A stretch of DNA of 64,000 nt from Bacteroides sp. (GTDB lineage: Bacteria; Bacteroidota; Bacteroidia; Bacteroidales; Bacteroidaceae): positions 62,001 to 126,000 of the forward strand of contig NZ_JAQVBV010000008.1 in assembly GCF_028690125.1 (NCBI RefSeq), in the 5' to 3' direction. A model generated the notes under the pieces. The model saw only the letters and a program-made list of their open reading frames with translations. It searched no databases and had not been told where the DNA came from. This document shows positions 1 to 9,217 of the stretch, piece after piece; the first letter of the stretch is position 1; each line of letters begins with the position of its first letter. The position numbers and the translations under genes are program-made.

Positions 1-757
1 AAATTAGTTTGTCCCAAACTCCTTGCCCCCAATTTCGGGGAGTTATTTTATAATGTTCGTTGTCTGTACGTTCTGCACTGCGCTCCTGAAGGAAAGAGTG
101 AGTTATAAATATAACTTTATGGTTGATATATTCTTTCTTAGCAACTAAGTTCCGGGCCCATTCAAGTACTTCATCACGCGGGGCAAATTCGGATGTTATA
201 ACTAGTATTTTATCCCAATTAGGCACTTTGAACTCAAAAGCAGCATTCTCTAAAGATACCACTCCATTACGATTCGGAAAGTCCGCCACAAGGCAATCCC
301 TCCAAGTAGAGTTTCGTTTGAAAGGGAAATATTCAGGAAAATGTGTAATACCACATTCTGAACTTTTATAGCCATAATCATGATTACCGCAAGATATTAT
401 ATAAGGAACCTTGTTATCAAGACGCGCAAAGGAACGTGAAGCGGATTCCCACATTTCTTCACTTGTCTGATTAAGCATCTTCCGATTCATTGTAATGTTT
501 TCGTTTTGTTCTACCAGATCTCCTGTGCAGAGTACAGCCTTTATGTTTAGATTGTCAATATTGTCGGCAATCCATGCTGTACAGAGTTCGAATATCGGTT
601 GGTTAATATCGTATTTTGTATATCCTTGAGGATCTCCCAATACAATCATTGAAAATGATTCATTATTTTCAAGATGTTGTTGATCTGCGCGCTGTTGTGC
701 TAGCGTGGGAAGTATGAATGTAAATACTGCCCAAAAGAATAAAAGTGGTTTCTTCAT
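1..757 (-). CDS. Secreted calcineurin-like metallophosphoesterase (3' end outside window)
   Basis: The reading frame starts at the ATG complementary to 755-757 and stays open to the window edge, so about 252 residues are visible and the C-terminus is missing. The N-terminus MKKPLLFFWAVFTFILPTLA is a signal peptide with a likely cut before QQ. The metal-binding blocks of the calcineurin-like phosphoesterase fold appear in order: GDPQG, GDLVE, GNHD and later THSF. The protein is therefore probably a periplasmic or surface phosphohydrolase; its substrate cannot be told. It is transcribed leftwards, and a decayed HU-like gene lies upstream. Family call is firm, substrate unknown. Confidence 0.8.
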   Translation of the reverse strand, partial: MKKPLLFFWAVFTFILPTLAQQRADQQHLENNESFSMIVLGDPQGYTKYDINQPIFELCTAWIADNIDNLNIKAVLCTGDLVEQNENITMNRKMLNQTSEEMWESASRSFARLDNKVPYIISCGNHDYGYKSSECGITHFPEYFPFKRNSTWRDCLVADFPNRNGVVSLENAAFEFKVPNWDKILVITSEFAPRDEVLEWARNLVAKKEYINHKVIFITHSFLQERSAERTDNEHYKITPRNWGQGVWDKLI

Positions 758-847
758 ATTATTAGATACAATAGTTGAGAACTTAATTATTGGAATCAAA
801 AATACGAAAAATATATTGCATTAATACTCCTATTGATGTTTTTTTCT

Positions 848-1095
848 TCAAACAACATACTGCTTAGATTTCTCAAATCCCGCATTACCAAGACATTTTT
901 TAAGTAACTGTTCTGCTTTTAAAACTACTTTATTGACTTCAATAGATTCTGCCCGATGAGAATCATCGGGCACTTTACCTTCACAAAAGTTCCGTTTAAA
1001 GAAAAGCTTCTAAAGTCATCTAAATGAAAAATATCTCCATCTGATAAGACTTGTTCTATCCCTTCCAATACCAAGGAAAGGCCTTTTAATTAGAA
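848..1095 (-). pseudogene. Decayed HU-like DNA-binding protein gene fragment
   Basis: Read leftwards from about 1095, one frame gives GLSLVLEGIEQVLSDGDIFH followed by LDDFRSFSLNGTF, which resembles the alpha2/beta region of Bacteroides HU-family proteins (L.EGIE..LSDG..HL..FGSFSLN). Near 977-992 the homology changes frame and continues as GKVPDDSHRAESIEVNKVVL up to a TGA at 848-850. The 5' part is missing: an in-frame stop lies just before the homology and no start codon is present. This is a truncated, frameshifted remnant rather than an active gene. The family assignment rests on remembered consensus only. Confidence 0.5.
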
Positions 1096-1194
1096 ATGCG
1101 TTATATTTATCCGATTTACAGATTATTATATTTTGTACTACCAAGACAAATGCTTAGTAACGTACTACTGGCATCACATCAATTCTTCACTTAT

Positions 1195-4065
1195 TTATTC
1201 ATCATTCACATCATCATCAGAATCATCATCTATATCTATCATTATATCGGGCAAGTTTTCAACGGTATAATGTGGCAATTGATGCTCAATGCCATTCTTA
1301 TCAAGTTCGTTAATATATCTATTAAGTTCGTCAGCAATCACCTGTTTTTTCCCGTCAAGACTTGCCAACTGAACTCTACTTATGGAAACAAAGAAATCCG
1401 ATATTTCCAATTGACATTCTACAAACTCGATTAATAATAATTGTAGACTTTCATCCTCTATACCTTCTGCTATATCTAATAATTTATTCCAATCGCACAA
1501 GTTTATTATAATCATTTGTTTCTTGTCTTTGAATAAATGAATTACAGAAAGTAAACATTTCATTATTTGCATATTGTAGGTCTGAACTCTGACTGGCGAG
1601 GCATAAGGCACAAGTATACTAAAATCAAAATCATCAATCTGCTGCTTACAGACACTTTTATTTTCATTACAAATATTATTGTATGAATAAATAAAATTCG
1701 TTATTGCTTTGTCTAAATCACCTGTATTTACAATCTTCCCATTCTTTAATGCAATAACTTTGGAAAGTGAAATATCATCGTTCATCGGTTGGTAAATATC
1801 AGATAAATTGAAGTCTGTGACATATTCATCACCCTGCAAATTAGTATGTGCAGCATAAAACAGTTTAAAATTCTGTTCATTCGAAAAATCTCCCTTGGTT
1901 ATTGTTTCAGGATTATATTCTGGGAACAATATGTCATAATGATCTTTAAGTCTTCTCAGATAACCTAAACCATCTATATAATTATCAATTAAAACCTTAC
2001 GAAAATATGTAATATACTCATCGTTTATGGTCATCTGACCTTTTTTCTGAAGGTTGAATGCGTAGTTAGCGAGAGCAAACGAAGACCAACATTCTTCCTC
2101 CCTGTCATGATTAAGAAAACTTGATATATAATCAGTCATATCGTTCAGTTTATTAACTTGAGCATGCTTTAGCACCAATTCTACATGATCGATATTATTC
2201 AAATAATCCTTTGTTTTCACATAAACGTTATTATAAACAGCAAATGTAGACCATTCTTTCAGTTTTTCTTCATCCTTTCTATCTTGATAACATGTCAATA
2301 AATAATCAATGGCTTCTACATTTCCACTTTGAGCTGTTTTTTCCATTACCTCTACACTTTGATAAGGATTGTAATAAGCCTCTTCTTCCGACATAAGCCT
2401 TGCATAGAGAATTTTTAATTCATCATCTCCCTGTTCAGCTCCCAATTTAATATATTCATGTGCTTTAGGAATGTTCTTAAGAATTTTATAATCCAGCCCA
2501 TTTTTCTTTTTATTTAGTTCGTATACCATAATTTTCAATAGACATTTGATAGCTTCTACTGAAAGATTTCTTACAGATACTTCTAATTTTTTTTTCAGTT
2601 CATCTATGCTGACGTTAGCAGGTAAATAATGATAGTTTAGATATAGATTCCCTAAATTTTCAGCTCCAATCCCAAATTTATCCATTTGCAATTGATAGTT
2701 CTTCCACGCTTCTGCATAATTTTCATCATATTCATAAAAGTAGCCCAACATGAAAAGCGAGCTACTGTCATTCTCCCTTTTGCCTCTTTTTGCCATTTGA
2801 TAAGCAGCCTGATGATCTCCATTATTCCAGTAAATGGAAGCAAGCATTCCACAAGCCCCTGCTTCGTTATGGTTAAGGGCTTCACGATACCATTTAATAG
2901 CAGTATTTATATCGCGTTCCTTTTCAGGTACAACATAATAATAATAGTCTCCCATTTCGCAATATCCTCCCTTTATTCCATCATCTATCATGCGTTGAGC
3001 TATTTGAAGTGCTTTTTCCGGTTCCTTATCGCTGTAAAGACTGGAAAGTTGTTTATAACTACGACTGTCACCCACTTCTATTCCTTTGAGTAAATATTCT
3101 TCTGCTTTCTTTATATCTTTTTCTATCTTATCCCACCCTAGTCTATATGCCTGTCCAAGATATCCATATGCTTCATTGCAACCATGTTTGAGTGCTTTCT
3201 GATAATAATGTACTCCTAATATATGATTTGTATTTACACCAGATCCCCAATTATAGCATATACCCATTTGAAGAAAGGCGTAAGGTGAAACCTGCTTATC
3301 CATCGCTCGCTTAAGGTATTTCATTGCAATATCTGCTTGAATTCCCATACCATAATATTTATAGTACATTAATAAATCTGCATAGCCTATTCCTTCATCT
3401 GAAAGTTCTTCAATATGCTCCCATGTATCCTCATCAACAAAAGTAATATCCTTGTTATTCTGGTGCATTAGCCTAAACAAATGTTCTTGTGCCTTTGTAT
3501 TACCATTCTCTGCAGAACGTAAAAATGCACAAAATGCATCTTTATTCTCTCCCATTTCCAAAAGAGCTATACCCTCTTCAAAATCAAAGTCATCCTGTTG
3601 TTGTGAAGGTTTTAATTCAGGATTTCTTATTTCTGTTTTATCAACCGTAATTTTTCTGTCATCCAATATCAATTTGACATTCTTCAGCAATAGAGAAAAT
3701 TTTTGCTCTGGATTAGGGTAAGCATCAATCCAGTGCTTATTTTCCAAACGCATACGTAAACCGTTATCTGTAGAAAGTTCAGAAATCACATACGGAATAA
3801 CAAATTTATCTTGTTTCTCTGCCTGACTGATTTCACGTTTGACCCATTTTGATCTCAACGCATCATCCGTCAATACCACTACAACAGCATGGGAATCACG
3901 AATAGCACTAACTATTTCGTCATCATAGTCTTTCCCCGCACCTGAATTGTCTAGATTTCTAGGTGCATACCAACATCTTATTCCATTACTTTCGAGTAGG
4001 TGAGCTAATGCCATCACCACATTAACCGATTCACTTTTATAGCTGATAAATATATCATATTTCAT
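1195..4065 (-). CDS. TIR domain protein with Sel1/TPR-like repeats
   Basis: 956 residues. Residues 1-120 form a TIR domain: the opening MKYDIFISYKS, then GIRCWYAPRNL at 28-38, a DSHAVVVVLTDDAL strand at 57-70 and SKWVKREI at 72-79. From about residue 160 to 650 there are Sel1-like repeats (e.g. AENGNTKAQ, KALKHGCNEAYGYLGQAYRLG, MIDDGIKGGYCEMGDYYY split over several units). The C-terminal 300 residues are not recognised and end in an acidic tail (DIDDDSDDDVNDE). No signal peptide or membrane segment is seen, so it is cytosolic. The position that holds glutamate in NAD-cleaving TIRs appears to be R/N here (APRNL), so catalysis is uncertain. The gene stands alone. TIR-Sel1 proteins may act in antiphage defence or signalling; that role is inference. 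Confidence 0.8.
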   Translation of the reverse strand: MKYDIFISYKSESVNVVMALAHLLESNGIRCWYAPRNLDNSGAGKDYDDEIVSAIRDSHAVVVVLTDDALRSKWVKREISQAEKQDKFVIPYVISELSTDNGLRMRLENKHWIDAYPNPEQKFSLLLKNVKLILDDRKITVDKTEIRNPELKPSQQQDDFDFEEGIALLEMGENKDAFCAFLRSAENGNTKAQEHLFRLMHQNNKDITFVDEDTWEHIEELSDEGIGYADLLMYYKYYGMGIQADIAMKYLKRAMDKQVSPYAFLQMGICYNWGSGVNTNHILGVHYYQKALKHGCNEAYGYLGQAYRLGWDKIEKDIKKAEEYLLKGIEVGDSRSYKQLSSLYSDKEPEKALQIAQRMIDDGIKGGYCEMGDYYYYVVPEKERDINTAIKWYREALNHNEAGACGMLASIYWNNGDHQAAYQMAKRGKRENDSSSLFMLGYFYEYDENYAEAWKNYQLQMDKFGIGAENLGNLYLNYHYLPANVSIDELKKKLEVSVRNLSVEAIKCLLKIMVYELNKKKNGLDYKILKNIPKAHEYIKLGAEQGDDELKILYARLMSEEEAYYNPYQSVEVMEKTAQSGNVEAIDYLLTCYQDRKDEEKLKEWSTFAVYNNVYVKTKDYLNNIDHVELVLKHAQVNKLNDMTDYISSFLNHDREEECWSSFALANYAFNLQKKGQMTINDEYITYFRKVLIDNYIDGLGYLRRLKDHYDILFPEYNPETITKGDFSNEQNFKLFYAAHTNLQGDEYVTDFNLSDIYQPMNDDISLSKVIALKNGKIVNTGDLDKAITNFIYSYNNICNENKSVCKQQIDDFDFSILVPYASPVRVQTYNMQIMKCLLSVIHLFKDKKQMIIINLCDWNKLLDIAEGIEDESLQLLLIEFVECQLEISDFFVSISRVQLASLDGKKQVIADELNRYINELDKNGIEHQLPHYTVENLPDIMIDIDDDSDDDVNDE

Positions 4066-4175
4066 AAGATTACTTTATTATGGTAATAGAATTAATGTAT
4101 TAACCTTAACCCCAACTAAACTTTTGTTCTTTTATTATATATTCCCAAAGATAAGAAAATTAGAAGATAAAAATA

Positions 4176-4216
4176 ACATTTATTTCTACAAATATTAAAT
4201 TTGTAGAAATAAATGT
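4176..4216. repeat. 18-bp perfect inverted repeat, 5-nt loop
   Basis: The arms at 4176-4193 and 4199-4216 are exact reverse complements around the loop ATTAA. The hairpin sits between the DUF3098 stop (4348) and the TIR gene start (4065), both leftward genes. It could terminate the upstream operon or be an operator for the TIR gene. It is very AT-rich with no clean U-tract, so the terminator reading is not certain. The rest of 4066-4347 shows no gene. Confidence 0.6.
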
Positions 4217-4347
4217 AGATCCAAGCAGATTGAAGAAAACGAATTACCCGAAGGAAAAGGAATATTAAACAAAAAATGCGAACAACAATTCTGCCTTATG
4301 AATTGGTAAAACACCTTTTATTATCATTGGACTAGAAAGATAATCTT

Positions 4348-4617
4348 TTATTGCGATTTACTCTTTTTATATCGGGATTCACTTATATAAATAATTCCAT
4401 AAATATTTAATAAATATCCTGTCAGACATATTACAGGAGCTGCACATATACGTAAATCACTGAATATATCCGGATTATAAGCGGTAAGGGTACTCCCCTC
4501 GCCGCTCATCAATATATATCCTACAATAATCAGTATTGAACCAACCAATAAAATTATATAGTTTACCTTTCCAAATAGATTTTCTGTTTCCTGTTGTTTT
4601 ATTTCTCTTGTTTTCAT
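4348..4617 (-). CDS. Small membrane protein, DUF3098 family
   Basis: 89 residues with two membrane spans, about 18-37 (IILLVGSILIIVGYILMSG) and 57-77. The motif MSGEGS...YNPDIFSDLRI..AP between the spans is typical of the Bacteroidota DUF3098 family. Its function is unknown. In other Bacteroidota DUF3098 usually sits between ftsX and uppP (family knowledge); here it lies 13 nt downstream of the DUF2723 gene in the same direction, so the two are probably co-transcribed. Confidence 0.7.
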   Translation of the reverse strand: MKTREIKQQETENLFGKVNYIILLVGSILIIVGYILMSGEGSTLTAYNPDIFSDLRICAAPVICLTGYLLNIYGIIYISESRYKKSKSQ

Positions 4618-4630
4618 ATGTCTTTGATTA

Positions 4631-7600
4631 TTAATTTCCGATATTCAAGATTCGAGAGAACTGGGCGTATTTCTCTTCAAAACGCTGAAAATTCTCTTTA
4701 TACTTGTTCGAATCTATTTCTTTCATTAAGTCATTATAAAGATTCCACTGCCAGAATTTAGTCATGCAATCTTTTTGAGCAATTCTTATATCGCTATCAT
4801 TCAGCGAAAAAATCCAATGAATAGATGATTCTGCTTCTGCCGTTAGATAGTCCAGTATAGAAACGGCCTTTTTATTTTCACTCAAAGCGGCATAGGCAGT
4901 TGCCATATCAAAGGAACCGCTTTCATATACTTCAGGCACATTGTAATTAGGGATAGCCTTTTCAGCATACGAAAGCACTTCTTTAGCTCGTGAATGTTCC
5001 CCCTTTTCTATCAATTTCAAAGCAAGCAGAGCAAATAATCTTCGATGAGAATAACAAAGTCGCATAGTTGTTTCATCTATATATAATCCGGAAGTATTCA
5101 GACCACCATATTTATACTTTCGCATCACATTCTCGTAAAGCCTCTCAACATCTACTGCAAATTTATTTTCCTCTACCACATCTCCCCACTGCTTGTAATC
5201 AAACGGAGTGAAACGATAAGCTAACCCCTCCATTACAAAATAATTGTCCAGTTTCAAGTTGCTAGCTTCACCTACGGAAATGGCCATATAAAGTGGTCGT
5301 TCCCAATTACAGTTAGCAATCATTTCCAGCAACAGTAAATCAACTTTAGTCAGCATACGCATTCCTTTCAATGAAATTTCCATTTTATCCGGCAACGCGT
5401 TTCTTAGTTCTTCCCCTTTCAAATGCCTGATGGATTGAGGAAGCATTATTCCCGAACGAAGAATGGCTTCCTTATCAAGACGAATGTGGACGGTGTCCGC
5501 AGGTATGACATGAAAATCGGCCTTTTCTGATAATACCCAATGTTTGAGGATGTTCTTTATTTCATAAGGATCTTCTCCAAAACTATCACGAGCTTCCTGC
5601 GGATGCTTTTGATAAAGTTCTTCTATCTGTTTCTTCAATTCAGGACGGATAGCGACATATTCGTTTTTACCTTCCTGATATTGATTCTTTTCCCAAGATA
5701 TGGGCAATCCGGGAGCGTCATACAAAGGACATTGCTGCTGATAAATATACCAATCCGTCTGTGCGTAGCTAAGATTGCAAATACGAACATCTTGGCGTAT
5801 GCCCTCCGTATCCTGATTATACCACAAAGGAAAAGTATCGTTATCACCGTTACAAAAAATAATAGGATTACCTCGATCTGGAAGAGTCATCAAATAATTG
5901 GCTCCAAAGTCACGACAAGTATAACGGTTACTTCGATCATGATCGTCCCAAGTTTGACTTGCCATTTGTATAGGAACGAATAAACAACCTATCATCAATA
6001 CACTGACCGGAATAATGGAAGATTTTTTTTTGCACAATGTATCACATAAACCAGCGGCTCCCATACCAATCCAAATAGCAAAAGCATAGAAAGAACCCGC
6101 ATAAGCATAATCTCTCTCACGAGGCTGGTTGGGTGCTTGATTCAAATAAAGCACAATGGCTAATCCTGTCATAAAGAAAAGAAAAAAAAGAACGCTAAAC
6201 TGTTGTAATCCCTTTGGTCCACGGTTTAATTGCCAATAAATTCCAATGATTCCCAATAACAATGGTAAAGCATAAAAAACATTGTGACCTTTATTTTGAC
6301 GCAAAGACTCCGGCAAAAGTTCCTGATTGCCAAGTCGCAGGTTGTCAAGCCAAGAAATACCTGTAATCCAGTTTCCGTGTTCCAAGTCTCCACGACCTTG
6401 CATATCATTCTGCCGTCCTACAAAATTCCATAGAAAGTAACGCCAATACATATAATTGAGCTGATAAGTCGCAAAATAAGTCAGGTTTTCTTTTTGTGTG
6501 GGAACTCCTTCTGCTCCTCCCGACCAACTTTTATAGAGTGCCGCCGTTCTTTCATTCCACATTCTGGGAAAAAGCATATTTTGAGTATAACATATATCCT
6601 CTTTTTCCCGGATCAGCTTATATTTGCCCTCTTCTTTGTCAGTACGATATACTTTACCCCCTTTTTGGGTTTTTACTCTATAGTACTCTCCATCGGCAAT
6701 ATATTCCGGCTCTGAAGCATAACTCTTTCCATAAAGTAACGGAACACTTTCATATTGATCACGGTTCAGATAGCTTTTCAGAGTAAAGATATGGTCCGGA
6801 GCATTTTCGTTGAGTGGAGTATTAGCATTAGCCCGAATCAATATGACAGCATAAGTCGTATAACCTATTGTAAGCATCAGAAGACACCATAATACAGTAC
6901 GTGTCACGCGCTTTCTAAATCGGTAAATAGCTCCTATTAACAACATGAATACCAAAGCCACAAATACAATTAAGCCTGATTGAAAGGGCAAACCAAATGT
7001 ATTGGTGAAAAGTAATTCAAACCAACCTCCTATTTCAGCCAATCCGGGTATGTATAGGAAGAGTATGAATGCTATTATACCACCGGATAGGGCAATCGCT
7101 GCAATAACTCCTTTTAGGGAAACCGAACCATATTTCTGATAATAGAAAACCAATACAATAGCCGAAATACAAAGTAAATTGAGCAAATGTACCCCAATAG
7201 AAAGCCCGATAATATATGCGATTAAAATAATCCAGCGGTCACCCGAAACTGATCCTGACTCGTCTTGCCAACGAAGAATCATCCAAAAAACCAAAGCTGT
7301 GAGGAAGGAAGAAAATGCATATACCTCTCCTTCTACTGCACTAAACCAGAAAGTATCACTAAATGTATAGGCGAACGCTCCAACGACTCCCGAACCCAAA
7401 ATGATCATGCTATCTATCACTGACAGATTTTGCTGTTTATCTGCGATCAAGTTTCTCACCAGTCTCGTAATACTCCAGAATAGGAACAAAATACAACCGG
7501 CACTTAATAAGGCGTTCAACAGATTGACCATCCGCGATACCTGTGAAGCATCTGAGGCAAACTGAGTAAAAAGATTTCCTACAAGCATATAAAACGGTGC

Positions 7601-7765
7601 GCCGGGCGGATGACCGACCTGTAACTTTTCAGCACAGGAAATAAACTCGGGACAATCCCAAAAACTCGCCGTCGGCTCAATCGTCAATCCATAAACTAAA
7701 GCGGATATAAGAAAGACAAACCAACCTCCAAAATCATTCCATCTTTTGAATACTAAATCACTCAT
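4631..7765 (-). CDS. DUF2723 GT-C-type membrane glycosyltransferase-like protein
   Basis: 1044 residues, inside the usual family length. The N-terminal half is polytopic, with roughly ten or more hydrophobic segments in 10-320 and 490-600. The DUF2723 signature WDCPEFISCAEKLQVGHPPG near residues 36-55 carries the acidic residue in the first loop expected of a GT-C sugar transferase. The C-terminal third is soluble, with helical TPR-like segments (EKGEHSRAKEVLSYAEKAIP). Members resemble protein O-mannosyltransferases and have been proposed to act in Bacteroidota surface glycosylation; the sugar and acceptor cannot be read here. A TAnnTTTG box and a 10-bp inverted repeat lie just upstream. Confidence 0.75.
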   Translation of the reverse strand: MSDLVFKRWNDFGGWFVFLISALVYGLTIEPTASFWDCPEFISCAEKLQVGHPPGAPFYMLVGNLFTQFASDASQVSRMVNLLNALLSAGCILFLFWSITRLVRNLIADKQQNLSVIDSMIILGSGVVGAFAYTFSDTFWFSAVEGEVYAFSSFLTALVFWMILRWQDESGSVSGDRWIILIAYIIGLSIGVHLLNLLCISAIVLVFYYQKYGSVSLKGVIAAIALSGGIIAFILFLYIPGLAEIGGWFELLFTNTFGLPFQSGLIVFVALVFMLLIGAIYRFRKRVTRTVLWCLLMLTIGYTTYAVILIRANANTPLNENAPDHIFTLKSYLNRDQYESVPLLYGKSYASEPEYIADGEYYRVKTQKGGKVYRTDKEEGKYKLIREKEDICYTQNMLFPRMWNERTAALYKSWSGGAEGVPTQKENLTYFATYQLNYMYWRYFLWNFVGRQNDMQGRGDLEHGNWITGISWLDNLRLGNQELLPESLRQNKGHNVFYALPLLLGIIGIYWQLNRGPKGLQQFSVLFFLFFMTGLAIVLYLNQAPNQPRERDYAYAGSFYAFAIWIGMGAAGLCDTLCKKKSSIIPVSVLMIGCLFVPIQMASQTWDDHDRSNRYTCRDFGANYLMTLPDRGNPIIFCNGDNDTFPLWYNQDTEGIRQDVRICNLSYAQTDWYIYQQQCPLYDAPGLPISWEKNQYQEGKNEYVAIRPELKKQIEELYQKHPQEARDSFGEDPYEIKNILKHWVLSEKADFHVIPADTVHIRLDKEAILRSGIMLPQSIRHLKGEELRNALPDKMEISLKGMRMLTKVDLLLLEMIANCNWERPLYMAISVGEASNLKLDNYFVMEGLAYRFTPFDYKQWGDVVEENKFAVDVERLYENVMRKYKYGGLNTSGLYIDETTMRLCYSHRRLFALLALKLIEKGEHSRAKEVLSYAEKAIPNYNVPEVYESGSFDMATAYAALSENKKAVSILDYLTAEAESSIHWIFSLNDSDIRIAQKDCMTKFWQWNLYNDLMKEIDSNKYKENFQRFEEKYAQFSRILNIGN

Positions 7766-7769
7766 TGTT

Positions 7770-7798
7770 CTGTAACTTTTTTATTTGCAAAGTTACAG
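7770..7798 (-). promoter_or_regulatory. Promoter with overlapping 10-bp inverted repeat upstream of DUF2723 gene
   Basis: On the minus strand 7795-7788 reads TAACTTTG, matching the Bacteroides -7 box TAnnTTTG. The same bases form the right arm of an inverted repeat, CTGTAACTTT at 7770-7779 and AAAGTTACAG at 7789-7798, spaced by 9 nt. The second arm therefore covers the -7 box and the first lies near the transcript start, which would suit an operator. No good -33 TTTG is seen at the usual distance. Confidence 0.5.
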
Positions 7799-7906
7799 AT
7801 CCAGTTCAACAAAGACGACTTTTTTAGCGGACGGATACAGACAATAGCTATCTACAACTATTTGATTTACAACAAATAGGCAGACAGTATTACAGACAAA
7901 ATCAGA

Positions 7907-8995
7907 CTAAAGAGATTTCACTATATCTTCCAATGATTCTTTGGAGTTCATAAGCATCAATTTCTCCGTTTTTATTCTGGAGATTCTGCGATTCAGTGTT
8001 TCTACCGTTAATTTCATCAGATCGGCAAAGTAGGAAGGTTGAACGCCTTCACGTAAAAAAGCACAGACTCTCACATCTTCCTCCGTCATCTTTGGTCCTA
8101 TTTCTTTCAACTTAGAGACAAGGCCATAGACTCCCTCTTGAAGTCGTAATAATTCATTCCAATCTTTCTCTGAAAATGAAGGAATTTTGGCTGATAGAAG
8201 ATTTCTTTCTTTCAACTGACGAACTTTTGAAATAACTGGAGATGTCTCGTAAATCTGCAACTGAAGAGATTGATATTTATCCTCTAAGTGATTACATTGA
8301 AGAAGTAATTTATCTGATTCAGCATTCTTGCATTGAATCTCTTCTCTGAAAGAATTTAATAAGGAATGTACATTTTGATTCTTTTTCCAAAGCAACCCTA
8401 ATAATAAAGACATAACCCCGAAAACTCCCAAAGCTGAAGAAAGGATAGTTGTTGAATAGTCCTTGCTATCGTACACCATCAGTTGGCTCGCATAAGCCTT
8501 TCTCTCCATCTCTAAGGCTTCATCAAAGTTGCCGTTCTTTTGGTAGTAAAGGCTACACCGTCTGCATATTTTTGCCATCTGGTCATATTCTTCAGTAAGA
8601 GCAGCCAGTTTAATAGCTTCCTTAAAGTGAATTTCAGCTTCCTCCTTCTGTTCCAGATCACTCTCTACACAGGCCAAATAATAATATGCTTTTGATTTTT
8701 GAAGTTCGTCGCCATGCTTTTCAAAATAAGATACAGCCTGACGTATTTGTTGATCGGACGAATGACGCACATTCTTATCTTCATTGACTTGGGTACACAA
8801 CAAATTATATTCGGCAAGTTGTTCTTGATTCAACTGACTCGTTTGAATATTTTCAAGAATTATGAATGCGGTATCAGGGTCCTGTTCCATCATCTGCGCA
8901 GCCCTGTTTAACCCTTGTTTTACGTTTGCTCCTTCAGGGTGACAAGCTACCAAAAAGAGTGCAAACACGTAGAGTAACATTCGGAAGTGATTCAT
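7907..8995 (-). CDS. Lipoprotein-type TPR protein with membrane span and C-terminal LuxR-like HTH
   Basis: 362 residues. The N-terminus ends in a lipobox-like LVAC (Cys18). Residues 25-170 are TPR-like helices (EEAEIHFKEAIKLA, NFDEALEMERKAYAS). A membrane span covers about 182-203, followed by a coiled coil (215-260). The C-terminus (300-362) looks like a LuxR/GerE-type helix-turn-helix: MTEEDVRVCAFLREG, then VETLNRRISRIKTEKL. This places sensing repeats outside the inner membrane and a DNA-binding domain inside, a layout common in Bacteroides one-component regulators. Target genes are unknown. The divergent neighbour is an AraC regulator. Confidence 0.7.
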   Translation of the reverse strand: MNHFRMLLYVFALFLVACHPEGANVKQGLNRAAQMMEQDPDTAFIILENIQTSQLNQEQLAEYNLLCTQVNEDKNVRHSSDQQIRQAVSYFEKHGDELQKSKAYYYLACVESDLEQKEEAEIHFKEAIKLAALTEEYDQMAKICRRCSLYYQKNGNFDEALEMERKAYASQLMVYDSKDYSTTILSSALGVFGVMSLLLGLLWKKNQNVHSLLNSFREEIQCKNAESDKLLLQCNHLEDKYQSLQLQIYETSPVISKVRQLKERNLLSAKIPSFSEKDWNELLRLQEGVYGLVSKLKEIGPKMTEEDVRVCAFLREGVQPSYFADLMKLTVETLNRRISRIKTEKLMLMNSKESLEDIVKSL

Positions 8996-9026
8996 AATAG
9001 TATTTTATCAAGTTGATTATACATTG

Positions 9027-9034
9027 CAAATATA
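9027..9034 (-). promoter_or_regulatory. -7 box of the TPR/HTH lipoprotein gene
   Basis: The minus strand reads TATATTTG about 30 nt upstream of the start at 8995, a full match to TAnnTTTG. No clear -33 box is visible. Confidence 0.45.
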
Positions 9035-9183
9035 AAAATAAACAGAATATCTTATTCATTATATTAGATTTGTTTTAGATAAAAGATAGCCAATCCATAC
9101 ATAAAAAAGCCCCTCGACTTACATATATTACTGATTCCTTTACCATTATTACTGACATACGAAGTATTTATAGAAAAAAGAAT

Positions 9184-9191
9184 TAAATTTG
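9184..9191 (+). promoter_or_regulatory. -7 box of the AraC gene at 9218
   Basis: TAAATTTG fits the Bacteroides -7 consensus and lies 26 nt before the ATG at 9218. A -33 box is not obvious. Confidence 0.45.
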
Positions 9192-9217
9192 TGTCATTAT
9201 CCCAAATTTAGAAGAGT

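Noticed and set aside
1096..1434. 112-codon open frame on the plus strand
   Set aside because: It lies mostly antisense to the C-terminus of the TIR-Sel1 gene and has low-complexity Ile/Tyr-rich content from AT-rich DNA.
5540..5983. 147-codon plus-strand open frame inside the DUF2723 gene
   Set aside because: Antisense shadow of a well-supported gene; no family motifs.
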